From NCBI GenBank assembly GCA_026182355.1, contig JAPFBL010000049.1:682001-746000 (forward strand): a stretch of 64,000 bases of DNA. The letters run 5' to 3'. Source of the stretch: Hermatobates lingyangjiaoensis. Lineage: Eukaryota > Arthropoda > Insecta > Hemiptera > Hermatobatidae. Shown in pieces: positions 1 to 14,124 of the stretch. The stretch's first letter is position 1, and every line of letters begins with the position of its first letter. Below the pieces are notes generated by a model. The model had not been told where the DNA came from and searched no databases. It was given only the letters and a program-made list of their open reading frames with translations. A program made the translations under genes and the position numbers.

Positions 1-656
1 TATAATTTGAGTGTTGAGTGTTAAATGTTAGACTGCTGCTTAATATTTGATTTTCTAACCTAATCACTGTAATGTACTAATTCATAACTTTACTTTTTAA
101 AAAAATACATTCTGCAGAAATTTTTTTTATTTATGTCTAGAACATTTTATTTGTATGATTTTTTTTGTCTATATGTAACCTTTACTACTTTTATTTGTTT
201 GTGAGGTACGGTTCCTTGCAACCCCTCTTTTGTAGGTATATTATGAAAAAAACATTAAATGAAACGAAATCTTGGAAGTGAACATTCAATATAAAACTAG
301 TAAAATTTCCGATTCCCGACTTTTTTTGTTCTATTCTATCAGACGTCGATATATCTATCAATACAATGTATATATATATAAACTATCTCAAAAAACAAAT
401 ACTTAATTTTAGTTAATTGTTTTTGAACACAGAAATATATTATTTTAGCCCATTAGAATTACAGGATTTGAGTGATCTATTACATACAATGGTCTTACGG
501 ACAATTAAAATGAGCAGGATAGTAATGATGTCTGTAAGTATATTTACCATCAACACTATTTCGTTAAAGGCATCACATCTGCTTTAATATTAATAATTGG
601 TGCTTGGGGCAAGGGTGGCATAATCTGTATATTTGTATTGAATGATATTCATAACC
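1..656. other. 3' UTR or downstream flank of the receptor gene
   Basis: AT-rich sequence beyond the receptor stop codon on the minus strand. Several TTTATT strings on the plus strand (for example near 145-195) could be AATAAA poly(A) signals of the receptor transcript, but none is clearly favoured. No other gene is seen. Confidence 0.5.
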
Positions 657-1094
657 CTACTGAACAATAATATGTGGAGCCCTGAACAAAACTGTTATAG
701 TAGCAACAATAGTGAATAAAGTAAACAGAATTAAACAAAATCTATCAACAACCATGGCAGCGAATTTCCAATCACTTATTATATCTGCTTCCTCCTCTGT
801 TTTTCTAACTCTATTAGTTATAAATTGTACTTCTTTCAGAATTAAATGAAGTTCTCGGTGAGCAGTGAAACATGAAAATGATGGGTCTTCATGACGAACA
901 AAACTAACATGAGAAGAATGTCGTAGATCATCATCTATATCAAGGACATTAGCTAAAAGACTTCTGGATGATCTCTCCTTCATTTCTAAATTTTTCATTC
1001 GATTTGATAAAGTAATTGTCTGGCGGGTAATTTTCTTTCCAGGCCGATGCATTCGTAGTATCCATGGGAGCCATAGCAAAAAAAAAGTTCTCAT
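657..1094 (-). CDS. nAChR alpha-type subunit, last coding exon (cytoplasmic loop and M4)
   Basis: Final coding exon of a nicotinic acetylcholine receptor subunit, a cation channel of the plasma membrane gated by acetylcholine. The exon opens after a ttttag acceptor with MRTFFLLWLPWILRM, the conserved start of the M3-M4 cytoplasmic loop, followed by the RPGKK motif. Near the end are the amphipathic MA helix (LILKEVQFITNRVRK, then acidic residues and ISDWKFAAMVVDR) and transmembrane segment M4 (CLILFTLFTIVATITVLF). The chain stops six residues after the APH motif, so the extracellular tail is very short, as in many protostome subunits. The loop is only about 85 residues. Phase is 0, matching the previous exon, which ends exactly on TGG. 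Several possible AATAAA signals lie downstream on the minus strand but none can be chosen. Confidence 0.95.
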   Translation of the reverse strand: MRTFFLLWLPWILRMHRPGKKITRQTITLSNRMKNLEMKERSSRSLLANVLDIDDDLRHSSHVSFVRHEDPSFSCFTAHRELHLILKEVQFITNRVRKTEEEADIISDWKFAAMVVDRFCLILFTLFTIVATITVLFRAPHIIVQ

Positions 1095-1450
1095 CTAAAA
1101 ACATAAGGGAGAATACAACAATTTACACTATGTATATGAGCATTTGAAAAATAATTTATTTTTGTTCAGTTGAAAACACAGTGAATTTGTTATAAATTAT
1201 TTAATGCTCAGATTTTTAAATCCAATTAACAATAAGTTTTAGATAAAGGTCGTGTATTAATTACATTTTCCATATATCAGGGGCTAAAATAACAATGAAA
1301 AATGCTTTGGTTATACTTATCATTTAGAACAAAAATTTAGTAGTCCTTATAATATAGGACCTTATTTCATCATTAATATTTTTTCTACTGTTATTCATAT
1401 TGGTTTGTAGATTATTCAATATGACTTTTGGAATATGTCAAAACACTCAC

Positions 1451-1560
1451 CCATTCCGGCATAGAATGATTATCAGCTGTTCTGTGATGAAAATTTAAAA
1501 CAAGGACTGTCAATAAAACTGAAGAAGCAACCATGAACATTATGCAGTTGAAATATGAAC
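1451..1560 (-). CDS. nAChR alpha-type subunit, exon with transmembrane segment M3
   Basis: This 110-nt exon encodes the end of the M2-M3 linker and M3: SYFNCIMFMVASSVLLTVLV, followed by LNFHHRTADNHSMPEW. The HHR and MPEW motifs after M3 are typical of protostome alpha subunits. The acceptor is cttacag and the donor is GTGAGT after TGG, giving phases 1 and 0 that fit both neighbours. It is separated from the last exon by an intron of only 356 bp, the shortest in the gene here, and from the M2 exon by about 12.5 kb. Confidence 0.95.
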
Positions 1561-4500
1561 CTGTAAGCGTAAAGGCATACTCATCATTATAACATACATA
1601 AAAATTTTGCAAACCAAACTTTTTTGCCATATTACTCCAGATGTAAACATAGTTAAAAAGTAGATTCAATTTTAACATAGACTGATCTAATAAAATTAAT
1701 AACTTCTAATATTAATAAATCTAATGAAATTAATAAATAAGTTATAAAAATAATGAAAAAATTACTATCATTGTCTTATTAAGTATTAATGTAGTAAGTA
1801 AGATTTTGTGACAAATTAATATTACAAAAGAGTAATAATAATTGCGCTGTAACTACAAATGAACATTACAATATTTGAAATTATTTGTAATCTAAGGTCT
1901 TTAATTTAACACTAACTGTGACCAAAAAAACATTTATTTTTGTATTTATTTTAGTTGACATTGAAATTAAATTAATATTTTTTTGACAAGGTCTGTACAA
2001 ATCTTACTTTGAACATACATAACTTTTTAAAGAGTAGTAAAGAAAAAAACTTTTCTTAATGTTAAGAAAGATTTTTTCTATAATCAGATTTATTACTTGT
2101 TTAAAGTTTTTTAGAACAAAAAAAAGATGTAGTATTCAAAAATGTTGATACTCAAATCAGAAATAATTATGTCACGAATTAGAAAATATTTTGCATATAT
2201 GGCTAAATATAATTTCCTCTTGTTTTATATTTTTTATACTTAAGTTCCTCAATTTAAAAAATATATTGAAATCATTACCAAGGAATGTTAGTAATTATCA
2301 TACCAAGATTTAGTCCATATTATTAGAAATAAAAATAGTAATTAGTATTAGTAATAGTATTTACAAAATATTAAATATAAATATAACATAGGTGCATATT
2401 TCCCATATGAGAGGCAGCAACGTTTAGGTTAGTAAACTTAAAATACCTTCCAGGATATCCAGTAAAAAACAAGTAATCACATCATATTCTTCTGTTCACT
2501 TTTCTTCTTGGATATATATTTTATTACAACGTTTGTATTTCTAAAAAAAAGTATTTTTTGGTACGTAAAATCTTTTCTTTTAGGAGCTAAGCTAACAGAA
2601 AATTGTTTAAGTTACAATTTTCAATAAATCTTTGAATGACTTTCAAAATAAACAAACATTCATCTCAAAATTTAAATAATTATTCCTTCACTATTTGGAA
2701 AACTGCTGCAATTTAAATATGTAATCATTCATAATTAATGATTATTTCATTGGAATTAAAGAAGAGAGTTACTGCCTCTCAGAAAAAAAATTATAAGTAA
2801 GATATGTGTGTCCAGAAGTATTATTCATACTTTAACTCTGGTTTAAAATCAATTAAACATTTCAACACTGCTCTAGATAATCATTTAACTATGTGAAATG
2901 ACTTTTAAATTAATATGCATCTCATACTGGTGATGTATTAGAACAGTACTGTGCAAGAATTCATTGCAGAAAAATATCAACATAAAAAAGTTTATTAAAG
3001 ACATTGACATAGAAAACTCATATCCTGTACATGCCATAAATATTTTTTTAGCATGAATAAAATAACATTTTGCTCATACTCACTACAGACATAGTGTATC
3101 TGACATTAAAATGTACGATGTTATTATGATTTCTTTAAAAATTTATCCTTAAATTATTCTTATACACTTCTCCTAGATGAATAAAAATAAGTACAACATA
3201 TTTTGCACATTCATGAGCAATGACTGTAACCATGCAACATGCACATCCAAATATTTTAAAAGTGATAACATTAACAAAGAATGACTAAGTGTGACTAAGG
3301 AAGTCTAGCTGTAAAATTCCATTAACATTAAATTTCAATCGCAGCCTCCTCCTTATATCATTTAAACTTCAATTCCTTTTTATAATATTTTCACAAAACA
3401 TTTATTCAGATGTTTAACACATTAAAATTTATGAAAAATATTATTTATAAAATTATTCAAACATTTTATATCTATAATAATTGTAACATTAATGCATGTT
3501 GAGGTGTTTTTAATAGTTCGCTCTCCTTCAAAACTGTGTCCTCAAATAAAAAATAAGAGCGGTCTACACTCAATTTAACGAAAAGGAAACTTTGATTAAA
3601 ATTATATACAATTAATTTTATATCACCACATTAATTCATTATAATGTGGTTTGAATTAGAGATGTGCGAATCGAATACGAAGTAGTCAAATAAAGCCAGG
3701 TATCGATGTAGTCGAATACGTGATTCCGGTAGCAACAGGACTACTTTCGAATACTTCGACACGTATTTGGTCGGCCCCTTATGATACGAATACAAAGTAG
3801 TCGTTTCGGATTCGTTCTTATCAAGCACCCCGTTTTCCCTTCTCCTCACCACAGATTACGACGTCAACCACCGCATGCCAATTCCTACGCATTCTTCTTT
3901 CTCGCCAATTATAACGAACGATTTGCTTAGCACTTGCACCATTGCCTCAAACGACCAGCAACGGAGACTGCTAATACCTCTTCACTCCGCCCTCAAGATT
4001 GAGACTGCGAGTGGCCTGCATCTGGTGTCTGACCATCTCTCTTACATCGTTTTTACCTGTTTTTGATTGTCTTCTGTTGTATTAAGAAATTCTACCACTA
4101 TTACATAAATAAATCTATTTACTCAACGGAGTATCTTTTTTTTCTAATATTCTTTTTCTCCGTTCTAAGTAAGTTTAAGGAAGTTTTTACAATGATTTTA
4201 CAAAGCATTTATTAATTAAGCATTTTTACCTGTTAAATGAATCCTAACATTAGGTTGTGAAATATTAGTTAGCCAGTACATAAATAGTAATATATTTTTT
4301 TTTACCATCGATGTAAAAGTACATTTCTGGCTTACAATAATTTTTATGATGAAAATCCATTGAATAAATATTGCTTCAAATATAGTTTTTTTAAACTTCG
4401 GTACCAGAGATATCCAACCCTTGCTCATTAAAGAATATTATAATCTTCTGAAAATTTTGAAATATGGGGAATCTCGCTTGTTTGAACAACAAATAACTTC

Positions 4501-7500
4501 AAATGTTATTGCAATCTGAATGATATGAAAAATCGAGTTATAAAAAACCTAGAAGAATTAGGCTTTATTCGACTAAAGAATTCACTTACAACACACAATA
4601 ACAAGCCATAGTACACAATAGTAACAAGTAGAGAAAACAATCATTAGAGCACGTGGGGACCGACTAATTCCAGCCTGTGGGTAGGTTACGCAGGGTTGCT
4701 CTTTTCAGACAGATAAGAATTATTATCACACTGAAGTATTTCAATGTTCATAGGAGGCCTCCTATTAGGATGTCACCCCTTTCATATACATTTTCTTGTA
4801 AGTTCAAAGCGTTACTTTTAATCATACAGTTGAAATTATAGTAATGCTCTAAACACACTGATATAAACAAATATGTAGTGTGTTATCATAGGAATGATCA
4901 ACTATTTGTTTATCTATTTCACTATAGTATTAATAATTTTATTTACAATTTCACAAAAAAAAAAGAATTTTCTTTTTGAAATAGATAAAATATATTTATC
5001 CTATATGATTTACCAGTATAAAATTTAGATATATATTTATTTGTTTTACTAAGTACAGGGTCTTATTTAAAAAGAACGTTCATTAATTTGTCAAGTCATA
5101 CAGCGTAAAATATTTGGTTGGAATAATGTTTTAATGGTATCCAATCGTTAATAAAGAAGTTAGTAAAGTAATTATTTATTAAAAAATAAATAAAATAGAA
5201 GAAGAAAGATTTGTGTAATATATATCTTTCTTATTGTGCCTCTTCTTATAAATCGAAATCAGGTATCCTTTTATTTCCTAGTAATGATATAGTTTTATAT
5301 GAATAATTTCAATTTTATATAGGTATTCATATTAATAAGATCAATGAGAAAAGCGAAAAAATCATTTTTGTAGTAGGATAAAGCACCATTCTCATGCTTT
5401 GACTTATCCAGAAACAACACAGTTCTGCTAACTAAAAGAATTTTTTTTTAACCTTCACTAAGATCCATTGAGAAGTAACAATTGATTTTTGGATGTCCGT
5501 TACCCTATACCTTAAGTATAGCACAATAAATGTAGTTGTAGCTAAGCACATCCACTTGTAAATGCAAACAGTGCTTATAATAAGGATGAAAATACGAATA
5601 GTAACAAGATGGGTGTAATATTTTCCCAAAATTTTCTTAAAATCATTGAATTTACTACCTGTCAATTTTATTTAAAAAAAAAGAAGGTATTTTTGAACTC
5701 CAATTGTCTTTCATACAGGGAACAATAACATTTCTGTTAGAGGATGTTTCAAAACTACAAAAACTATCGGGTTATATTATTCAAGATTTTATAGCTTTCA
5801 TATATAGCAAAATATTACATAAATACTATATTGAAGTGTATCTATCAACTTTTCTATATATCTTCAATAAATTATTTAAATGAATTTTGATTGGAAACTA
5901 TTTTCTTTATGAAAATTTATTTAATCAATAATTTAAATATTTTATTGTCTCAGAAAAATTTTAAAAAAACGATATTAAAATAATATAACTCAACTTGATA
6001 TATTCAAGAACGATTTACAGCTTTCTATTTGGTGGGATAGTCTAGTTTCAGAAAGTAACAATTTATAATGAATTGTTTACTACATAGCAATAGTGAAAAA
6101 TGAAAACTCTTTCTTTTATCATTGTTGACAATTTTATGAAAAGTTACTCTCTCAAATATATATATTATTTCCCATAAACGAGGCAGTTTATTTTGTTATA
6201 AATATAAAATTTAATACTTCAAAATATACCCTATCTACTCAGGTTTATCATTTACAACATTCAGGTTTTATCTATCAACGTCCACCATTTACAACCATAT
6301 CATGAAATATAGCCTTACTTCTTTTTAAAATATTTTATGACTCAACCCGATTTTTATTAGCAGTAAAGATGCAACAGAATTATGCTGTATCAGAAATGAT
6401 TTTGGTAACCTTATAGGATAAGTACATGGATATTGTAGTATAAGTTATTCATAAACTGTATAAAGAATGAGTTTATTACACTTAAATTTCTTTTTATCCT
6501 TAGAGCTGATGAGGGTACAAAACTAATAATGCTCATTTTTCACATCACTGATTTTCAATAACAATTGTTTACAGTCATTGAAAATATTATAATTTACTTG
6601 ATGATATAAAAGTAATATACTTTCTAAATACCATAAGAGTATTTACAGCTCCAAGGAACTGTAGTTTCTATTTAAATAATTAGCATTCCTGAAGATATAT
6701 TTAATACCAATAATTTTATATTAATTTCATCATTGAAACGATTTCCTACCCTCTGTTAATCATTAAGTATCTCATATTTCTCTAAAAAGATCAATTAATA
6801 ATAAAAAATCCATATGATTTTTTATTATTAAAAAAAATTAATATTATTTTCAGGCAAATAGAAATAATTGTTCAATAATCAAGCTTAATTTTCTATTAAT
6901 CGTTCAGTAAAAACAGAATAGAGTGTTTAATGAAGACCTTAATCTCATATAAAACAAATTGTTTCTTAATCAATCTACTGTACAGTCTACATAAATTATA
7001 CAAATCTAAAACAGCAAATAATTTTAATAAAAAAATTTGTACATATTATGTCCTCAATATATTGTTGTTGTCAAGTGTATAAATGAAGCACAATAATTTG
7101 TTATTTTCTACTCTATACATTTATAAAACTTAAAAGTAATTTCATGTTGAAAATAAAAAAAATCACTACAGTAAAAAAGCAAATATTATGTTTAACACTT
7201 ATATTTATTTCTCTTTATTTAATTAGTATATTTAATTTTTTTTTATTTACATTTTATTTACCTTTTTATTTGTTTTCAGACCACAGCTTCTGGTTTGTTT
7301 GTTTTTTTTTTTTTAAATAGAAGGAGTGTCCTGCATCATTCAGACTGTTTTTTACATGTTGGTCCAAGACAATCATGCTTTGTGCTACATCACATAATAA
7401 ACTAAAAAGAACATACAACAAGAGGAGGTCAACGAGTTTATCATATACATCATAAAGATGGAAAGTAAAGGAGAGTAGCGTTCAACCCAAACATGTTTCT

Positions 7501-10500
7501 AAACAACCAGAATGATTTTTAGAGCATAAGAGAACAACTGAACAGGAGGCAAAAATTATTGATACTTGGAGCTGGAGGCCTTAACAATATTTACTTTCTC
7601 TTTTATGCTATGAATTAAATAATTTATAGAATTTTTAACCATGTATTTTTTTAATATATACCCCAATGTTATTGTGAAATTTATATTTAATATTTCAGTA
7701 ATTATTCAACTGATATCATTCTATTTATACAAGTAAAGAATTCAACCTGACAACAAATTATAATATTTTAAATTCGTTAGTGACAACAAATTATAACATT
7801 TTAAGTGCTTTAGTTACAACTACAGACATACATAGTGAATGGATAAAAAGTCATGTTCTCTGTTTTTTCAGTATTTCTTTACTAAATTAAGGGAAAAAAG
7901 TGGGAACAATCAAACTCACTTAAGAAATAAAGATTTCATTACTTGTGCAATGTGTTATGCTGTTGTATTTACTTATACTGGGAAATTTCAAAAGAGTTCA
8001 AAAGGGGTTAGTTTTAATATTAAACGTTTTTTTTGTGCTGACGTAATTTTTTGAAATTCCCCAATATGACATAAAGATTTATATCATTGCTGAAAATATT
8101 ACGTTTGTTTGTTATTTACAAATAAATAAACGAATATTTATATGCAAAAAAAGAAAGGACAATTTCACTAAACATCTAATTATTAGTAATAAAGAATATA
8201 CTTATTTATTTTCATTATAGGTTTAGTAAACTTGCCAATATTTCAACTTTAAAATGTATTTTAATATTTTATTTTTGAACTAACTGTTAATAGTTTCAAA
8301 TTTTAAACTGTTAGATAATGTTACTTGAAAAATCATCATAACTTACAAAAATTGCAAAATAGAAATAAAATCTGAAAAAAATTCCTTTTTGAAACAATAA
8401 ATTAAAGTTTAATACCTCTGTCATCACATTATACAATTTATTTAAAAAAGCTATGTCATTTAATCAGTAATATGTTATTTTATTAGCTTTAAAATAATAC
8501 TTTTATATTCAAAAGAATTTAATTTTACTTTAATTATATTAATTATTATACATTTTTTTACATATTAACATTGTTAATACATATGCAAAGTTATGGGAAA
8601 AGTATGTTTACTAAAGAAAATAGAGAATTATTTGAATATTGTAACTGTTGTTAGGAACAGAAAATGTTCTTTAAAAAATCCAGATCATTAATATAATTTT
8701 AATAAATGAGAAGAAACAAATTCTATGATTAAATTTATATCTTTAATTGGAAGTTAACATAATTGCTGTAAGCATCACGAATGCAGAAAGTGAGATTAAT
8801 AATATGTGATTAATCGATAAAAGGAAACTTTTTTCATATGTATATTTTTTTCATGCAGTAATAATTTTAACTAGTTATTGACCCCTTAAAGTCTCATTTT
8901 GAATATTTAATTACGATCAAAATGTTCTTCATCAATGATACTTCTTTTGATTTAATAAAGTATATAGCATTCTGTTAATTCAGCAGAGTATATACTTTTC
9001 CATTTGTGAACAATTAAAGTACAATTTGTGAATTGAAGGAATTCAGAATCGATTTAAATGAAATTAAAAGCTGTGAGCGTCAAAGAAATTATACATTGGT
9101 TGCTTTTTTAATAAAAATTTAGGTATTTCTTGAATATGCCTATTAACAAAAAAACATTTCATACAATGAAGCATTTATATTGTATGTGAAGACCTCAGAT
9201 ATGATGTGAACCAAGTAATCATTCTTAAAAATTGTAATAACATTTTTTTTGAAACCTGTTTTGAGGGAGTTAAATAAATAAATAGCATGAACGATTCTAA
9301 ATGACACTCAAATTTCCTTTCTGACAAAAATAGTAATAAATTAAAAACATTATACCAACTTTTCGATGATAGCTTCCGAAATAAAATGATAATTTACAAC
9401 TGTTCTAGTTCCAGTAAGTAACTTATTGTAGCAGTTAAATTGATAAAATTAAGTAAACATAAAATGATGAATGGTAGTTTCAAACGTTACTGTGTTGGGG
9501 GCATCATGACACTCTAGAAACGCAAAATACTTCCATGAAATCATTAATGGGTATTGTTTTTTACTGACGATTTTTTTCGGTCTTTGAAAATACTAAATCA
9601 CATAACTTCTCAATCCAAAAGTTCTATTTATTAAAAATATAATTCTTCTAGGGATATTTATGAGTTATTTTATAAGACCTTCAACTGTTTAATTTATTTT
9701 TAAGTTTTATAGTAAACAGTAAATGAACAAAAATCGTATAGTTGTATTATAATAGATTTGCCTATATCTTATATTAGGTTTGTCCTTCTTGTAATCAAAG
9801 TTCATGACTTCCTGCACATAAGCATTCAGTTTGAGTAGAGTGCTTTAAAAAGTATTAATATGTCTAAAAAATAATACAGAGAGGGCTAGGAGAATGTGAA
9901 CTAATACTAAATTTTCATTTCCCATGACCACAGGGACTAGGCTTCGACATTTTGTCATTACCAGTACAGACTACAATTTATTATTAACAATCTAAAGAAT
10001 CATTAGCTAAACATTAATATTCATTCACACCATTAACACTAGTAAACAAACTAAGTATAAAAGAGAATGAATAGGACATAAAAATTGTGATAAAACCCGA
10101 ATGCTTCTCTGCCTCATATTCTAAATGACTTTACTTCACTAGTGCTGTCTTTATAGATAGGTTCAACTCAGAGCAGCACTATTTTAAACAATCTACATCT
10201 TACATAACTTTCTCAAAATAAATGTGAGTTCTCTGATTGGCACAGAGTAAAAACTGGTTATATCAATTATAAATGGTTTGCCGTGTACTGTTTGTATTCC
10301 TGTTATCCAGGTTGTATCATAAACTGAGTAATAACAATTGCACTTAAAGTGATAGTATTTTACATTAACACATTCATCTATAAAAATCAAAGACCAAAAA
10401 AATCATCCTTTTTTTATGTTATATAAAACCGCTATCTGCTTGAAACGAAGACCTTAAAATCTTTAAGACAATTTGAGGATAAAAAATCATTAACTGAACA

Positions 10501-13500
10501 TTTCGGTTGTAATTTTATAATTACAAATGGCAAAAATTAGCAGAAACAAACAGGAATTAGTATTTCACTACAATCAAGAGAAAGAAATAATCCTCAAATA
10601 GATTTTCAGTGTCTTGCAGACTATCTGAAACAATTATTCCATATATTTTCTATTTCATGAAAAGATTAAGAAAGGTAACTTTATTGTTACAAGTTACATT
10701 AATTATGTGATATAGAGAAGGAACTTTGGGCCTAAATTCCTTTTCTTTACCTTGAAACAGTAGTTAAATATAATTCACTGTAATTTTAAATTAATTAACT
10801 ACAGTTTTGTATTCACTTTTATAGAGATAAAATAAAGACTCAAGGTAAGAACCATCTCATAATTTTAAGGATATAATATATAATTCATGTTTAAGTTAAA
10901 GCTCACCGTTAATTAACTTTAACTATTATTGAAAACTATATTTGTTATACTTATTTCAGACATAATCTGGCACAATTTACTTGGAGGAAAATAAATTGTT
11001 TATTAGGGGACAACCCAGATATAAAAATAACAAATTAAAGTTATTGTGTTTATTAAGTACATTTTCTAAAAACAATTTATAATATTGTTTTCGAATTGTA
11101 AACTGTACATACATTTTCTTCTTTTGCCTGCTATATTATGGCTTACATATACGTACATGTGCTCTTTAGTTAAAGGCTTGAATCTAAATAATTTTTCAAT
11201 TTGAGTAAGTTTTCGTAACTAGTTATTTAAAATATTTTTTACATAATTAATGTCAAATAGTTATGTATATTTGAAGTATTACCCAATTATTGCCACATCA
11301 AAATTGGGTCAAATACTAGGAGATGAGGTGATATTATTCACTCCTATATAAGAATATTTTTTTTTAAACAAGTAATACTTTCAACTAGTTAGTAAGCCCA
11401 TTAAATTCTTAAACTGATAAGTTTAATGCGATCAAAATGTTTGTTTAACACTACTTGCTTTAATTTAATAACACATTAGAGGTCAATGTAGTATTGTAAA
11501 TACATCCCTTTTTTCTAACAACTTTTGAATAGAACTAATACATAAGAGGCAGTCGTACAACAACTATACTTATAGTTTGATAAAACTAATACGGTAAATA
11601 AAACAAATGAGGTAAAAAATGCAATTATGAATGTTTTTGCACTTTCATTATCATTAAATTGATGAACATTCTTTTTTAAAAAAAAGGTAGTTTTAGTTGT
11701 AATATAATTATTCTGTAAACAGTTATTTGTAAAAATAAAACAGCGTAATGCTTGTCTCACTTTTTATTCATTATCTACTCTTGGTTAAGGGGAAGAGCGA
11801 AAAGTAAACCACTTGTAATCATAAATGCAAGGTCCGTTATTCTAGTTTCTAATTACCTTTACCCAGTTGATTAACCATAAAAGTTATAAAACGATTCTGT
11901 TTTCTTTTTACATGATGCGAGTGTCAGAACTTCTTAAAAGCTATTCGTCAAAAGTTTAAATTCGTTCTGTTAAACTAAAGTACTATTCTTTAAGTTGCCA
12001 AACTAGCTTGTACTTCTTGTAGAAAAGGTATGAATCTGTATAGTTAACAGTTTTTTTAGTTGTCTGTTAGAACTTATTTAAGTAATTATTATTATTTAAA
12101 TATTTATTTTAATTCAAACATTTAATGTTCCAAGTCCTCCACGAACCAAGTACCACATAAAACAGCAAACATCCAAGGATTACACATGAAGACGAGGAGT
12201 ATCAAATTTCAATTTCATGGCATGTTGTGATTTTATTGGCGATTTCACATGAAAATTAAAAAAAAATCTTCAGTTACTGCGACAATAAACTAACAACAGA
12301 ACATTGATTAAAAGTAATAAAATATGTATTGAGAACCTAATAAGGGTATTGCGTCAGATACTTGGGGGAGAGTTTCAGCCACTAAGTTGAGGAACACAGT
12401 CAATGATAATAAAATGGTGACTCCTGAAACAGAATCACTGTGTCACTTACCTCACTCAAACTGGTTTTATGTACAAATCTGATAGAATAATTACAGTGAA
12501 TTTAGAAAATTTCACATCTTACGAACAACACTATAATTAAATATTTATGGAATACAACTAAAAAGTATGTTTTTTTTAATAATTAGTTGTAAAAAATTCA
12601 GCCTACTTATATTAAAAAAAATTATCTTTTAAAGAGGAGTGAACAAGAACTGAGTTCATATTAAACTTGGAGAACTTTAAAAAAATGTTAAACATTTTTC
12701 CTGACTAACCTTCTGCGAAATAAAACATACATCACAGGATTAAATAATAGTGTTTAATATCTAGCACTGGATATATTGAGATTTTTTGTTGACTTTCATA
12801 AGTTCTATAGACTTGATCATCAGGGAAATGATGTTATGATGGTAAATAGGTGCTAAAAAGATTTCAAAGATATAAGACATGTGTATGATATATATGCTTA
12901 GAATATATGCTTCATATTCTTTTGAAAAAAATATAGAATTTATAAATATCTTTTTTGTCCTAGTGTGAAACATAAAGTAAAATTACTCATGGAATAAATT
13001 GCTTTAATTAAAACATGAAACAGTATTACTTTTTTCTTTTCGTGATCAGGTTATTTTTTTATTAAAGAAAATTTTTTTAATATACCATACTGTGGTCTGC
13101 CACTACTGTAAAAATTGAATATATATACTACACAAATTGAAATGTATCCTATTTTTAACTTACAAATCAAATTCTTGAAAAAAACACTATATGAAAAAAT
13201 AATAGCATTCCTGAATATTTATATGACTTCTGGTTTAAAGTTTGACTCATATAGGTTGCTAAATTATTTTGTAAAAATATGTTTCTCAAGGAAATAAAAT
13301 TGTTTAATTATTTACCAAAATTTTTTTGAATATGTATGTATAATTGTTTGAGTAAAAGTTTAATAGTGACATTAATAAGTCATCTGTATTACAGTAGAAA
13401 TTAGAAAACGTATTTTATTGGAATAATATTTCCATTCCTTAAAGGGTAATGTACTCGTATAAGCCCTTTGTTTATGAGGGCAAGTAGGCACACATGGGTC

Positions 13501-14040
13501 ATATTCAATTTCAAAATAAAAGAAGCCTCTCACTATTATGTAGAAATCATAACATAATTTTAAATGCCATAATTTAATAAAACTTCAAATTTTCTTTCAG
13601 TTAAATTTGAAGAACTAGATATCTGAGTACCATTCAATATTAAGAATAATATTTCTAATATGTTTGATATCAAAGCTGTCTATAATTCTTCGTTTTTGCT
13701 CTTATTATTCACAGTTTTTTGTCTTGTAATATAATATTCAATATCGAGCAAGTTCCTCATTGGAAGTGTGGTAATGTGTGAAAATTTCAACCCCATCGAA
13801 GAAATAAAAGATTATTTCATAGGAAATGTTTGTTTGTTGTTGTCATCTGATCAGTTTGTTATTCAAACATTATTGAATTATTCGAGAATATTTCTAGAAA
13901 AGTATTCAGTAAAACAGGTTGGGTCTTATATCACTAACTGTACATTTCTGTAAGATTGGTTAACAACAACTTAATGATAAAGGAAATTTGCCCCAAGTAT
14001 CAGTTTATCTTGCCTCCAAAGCAGTCAGGCTTATACCTAC
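1561..14040 (-). other. Receptor intron between the M2 and M3 exons (12.5 kb), mostly featureless
   Basis: Bounded by the GTAGGT donor of the M2 exon and the cttacag acceptor of the M3 exon. Nearly all of it is AT-rich sequence with no convincing coding signal; the small ORFs are chance ones. Exceptions are a GC-richer island at 3650-4130 and a smaller unclassified patch at about 4590-4790. Unlike the other long introns it has no long (TA)n tracts or foldback elements. Confidence 0.8.
3650..4130. repeat. Unclassified GC-richer island, possibly a transposon remnant
   Basis: Composition jumps here relative to the flanks. The left edge reads TTAGAGATGTGCGAATCG, which resembles the terminal sequence of some hAT-type DNA transposons. 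Short stretches around 3670-3800 repeat cgaatac and tagtcg in both orientations. No matching inverted end was found on the right, so the class is uncertain. The two short ORFs across it have no recognisable product. Confidence 0.3.
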
Positions 14041-14124
14041 CTATAATGGGAACTGCATCTGACGTTGGTGTCATCTCAGCTACAATATTCAAAAACACTG
14101 TCAGCGATAATAATATAGTCACAC
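14041..14124 (-). CDS. nAChR alpha-type subunit, exon with pore-lining M2
   Basis: This 84-nt exon is too short to stand out as an ORF. It encodes the pore helix VTILLSLTVFLNIVAE followed by MTPTSDAVPII. A tttccag acceptor and a GTAGGT donor give phase 1 on both sides, so the split glycine codons match the GEKLTLG exon before it and the GSYFN exon after it. The glutamate preceding M2 (in the upstream exon) and the leucine-rich pore ring are those of a cation-selective channel. The exon is isolated in intron sequence, about 14.5 kb from the M1 exon and 12.5 kb from the M3 exon. Confidence 0.95.
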
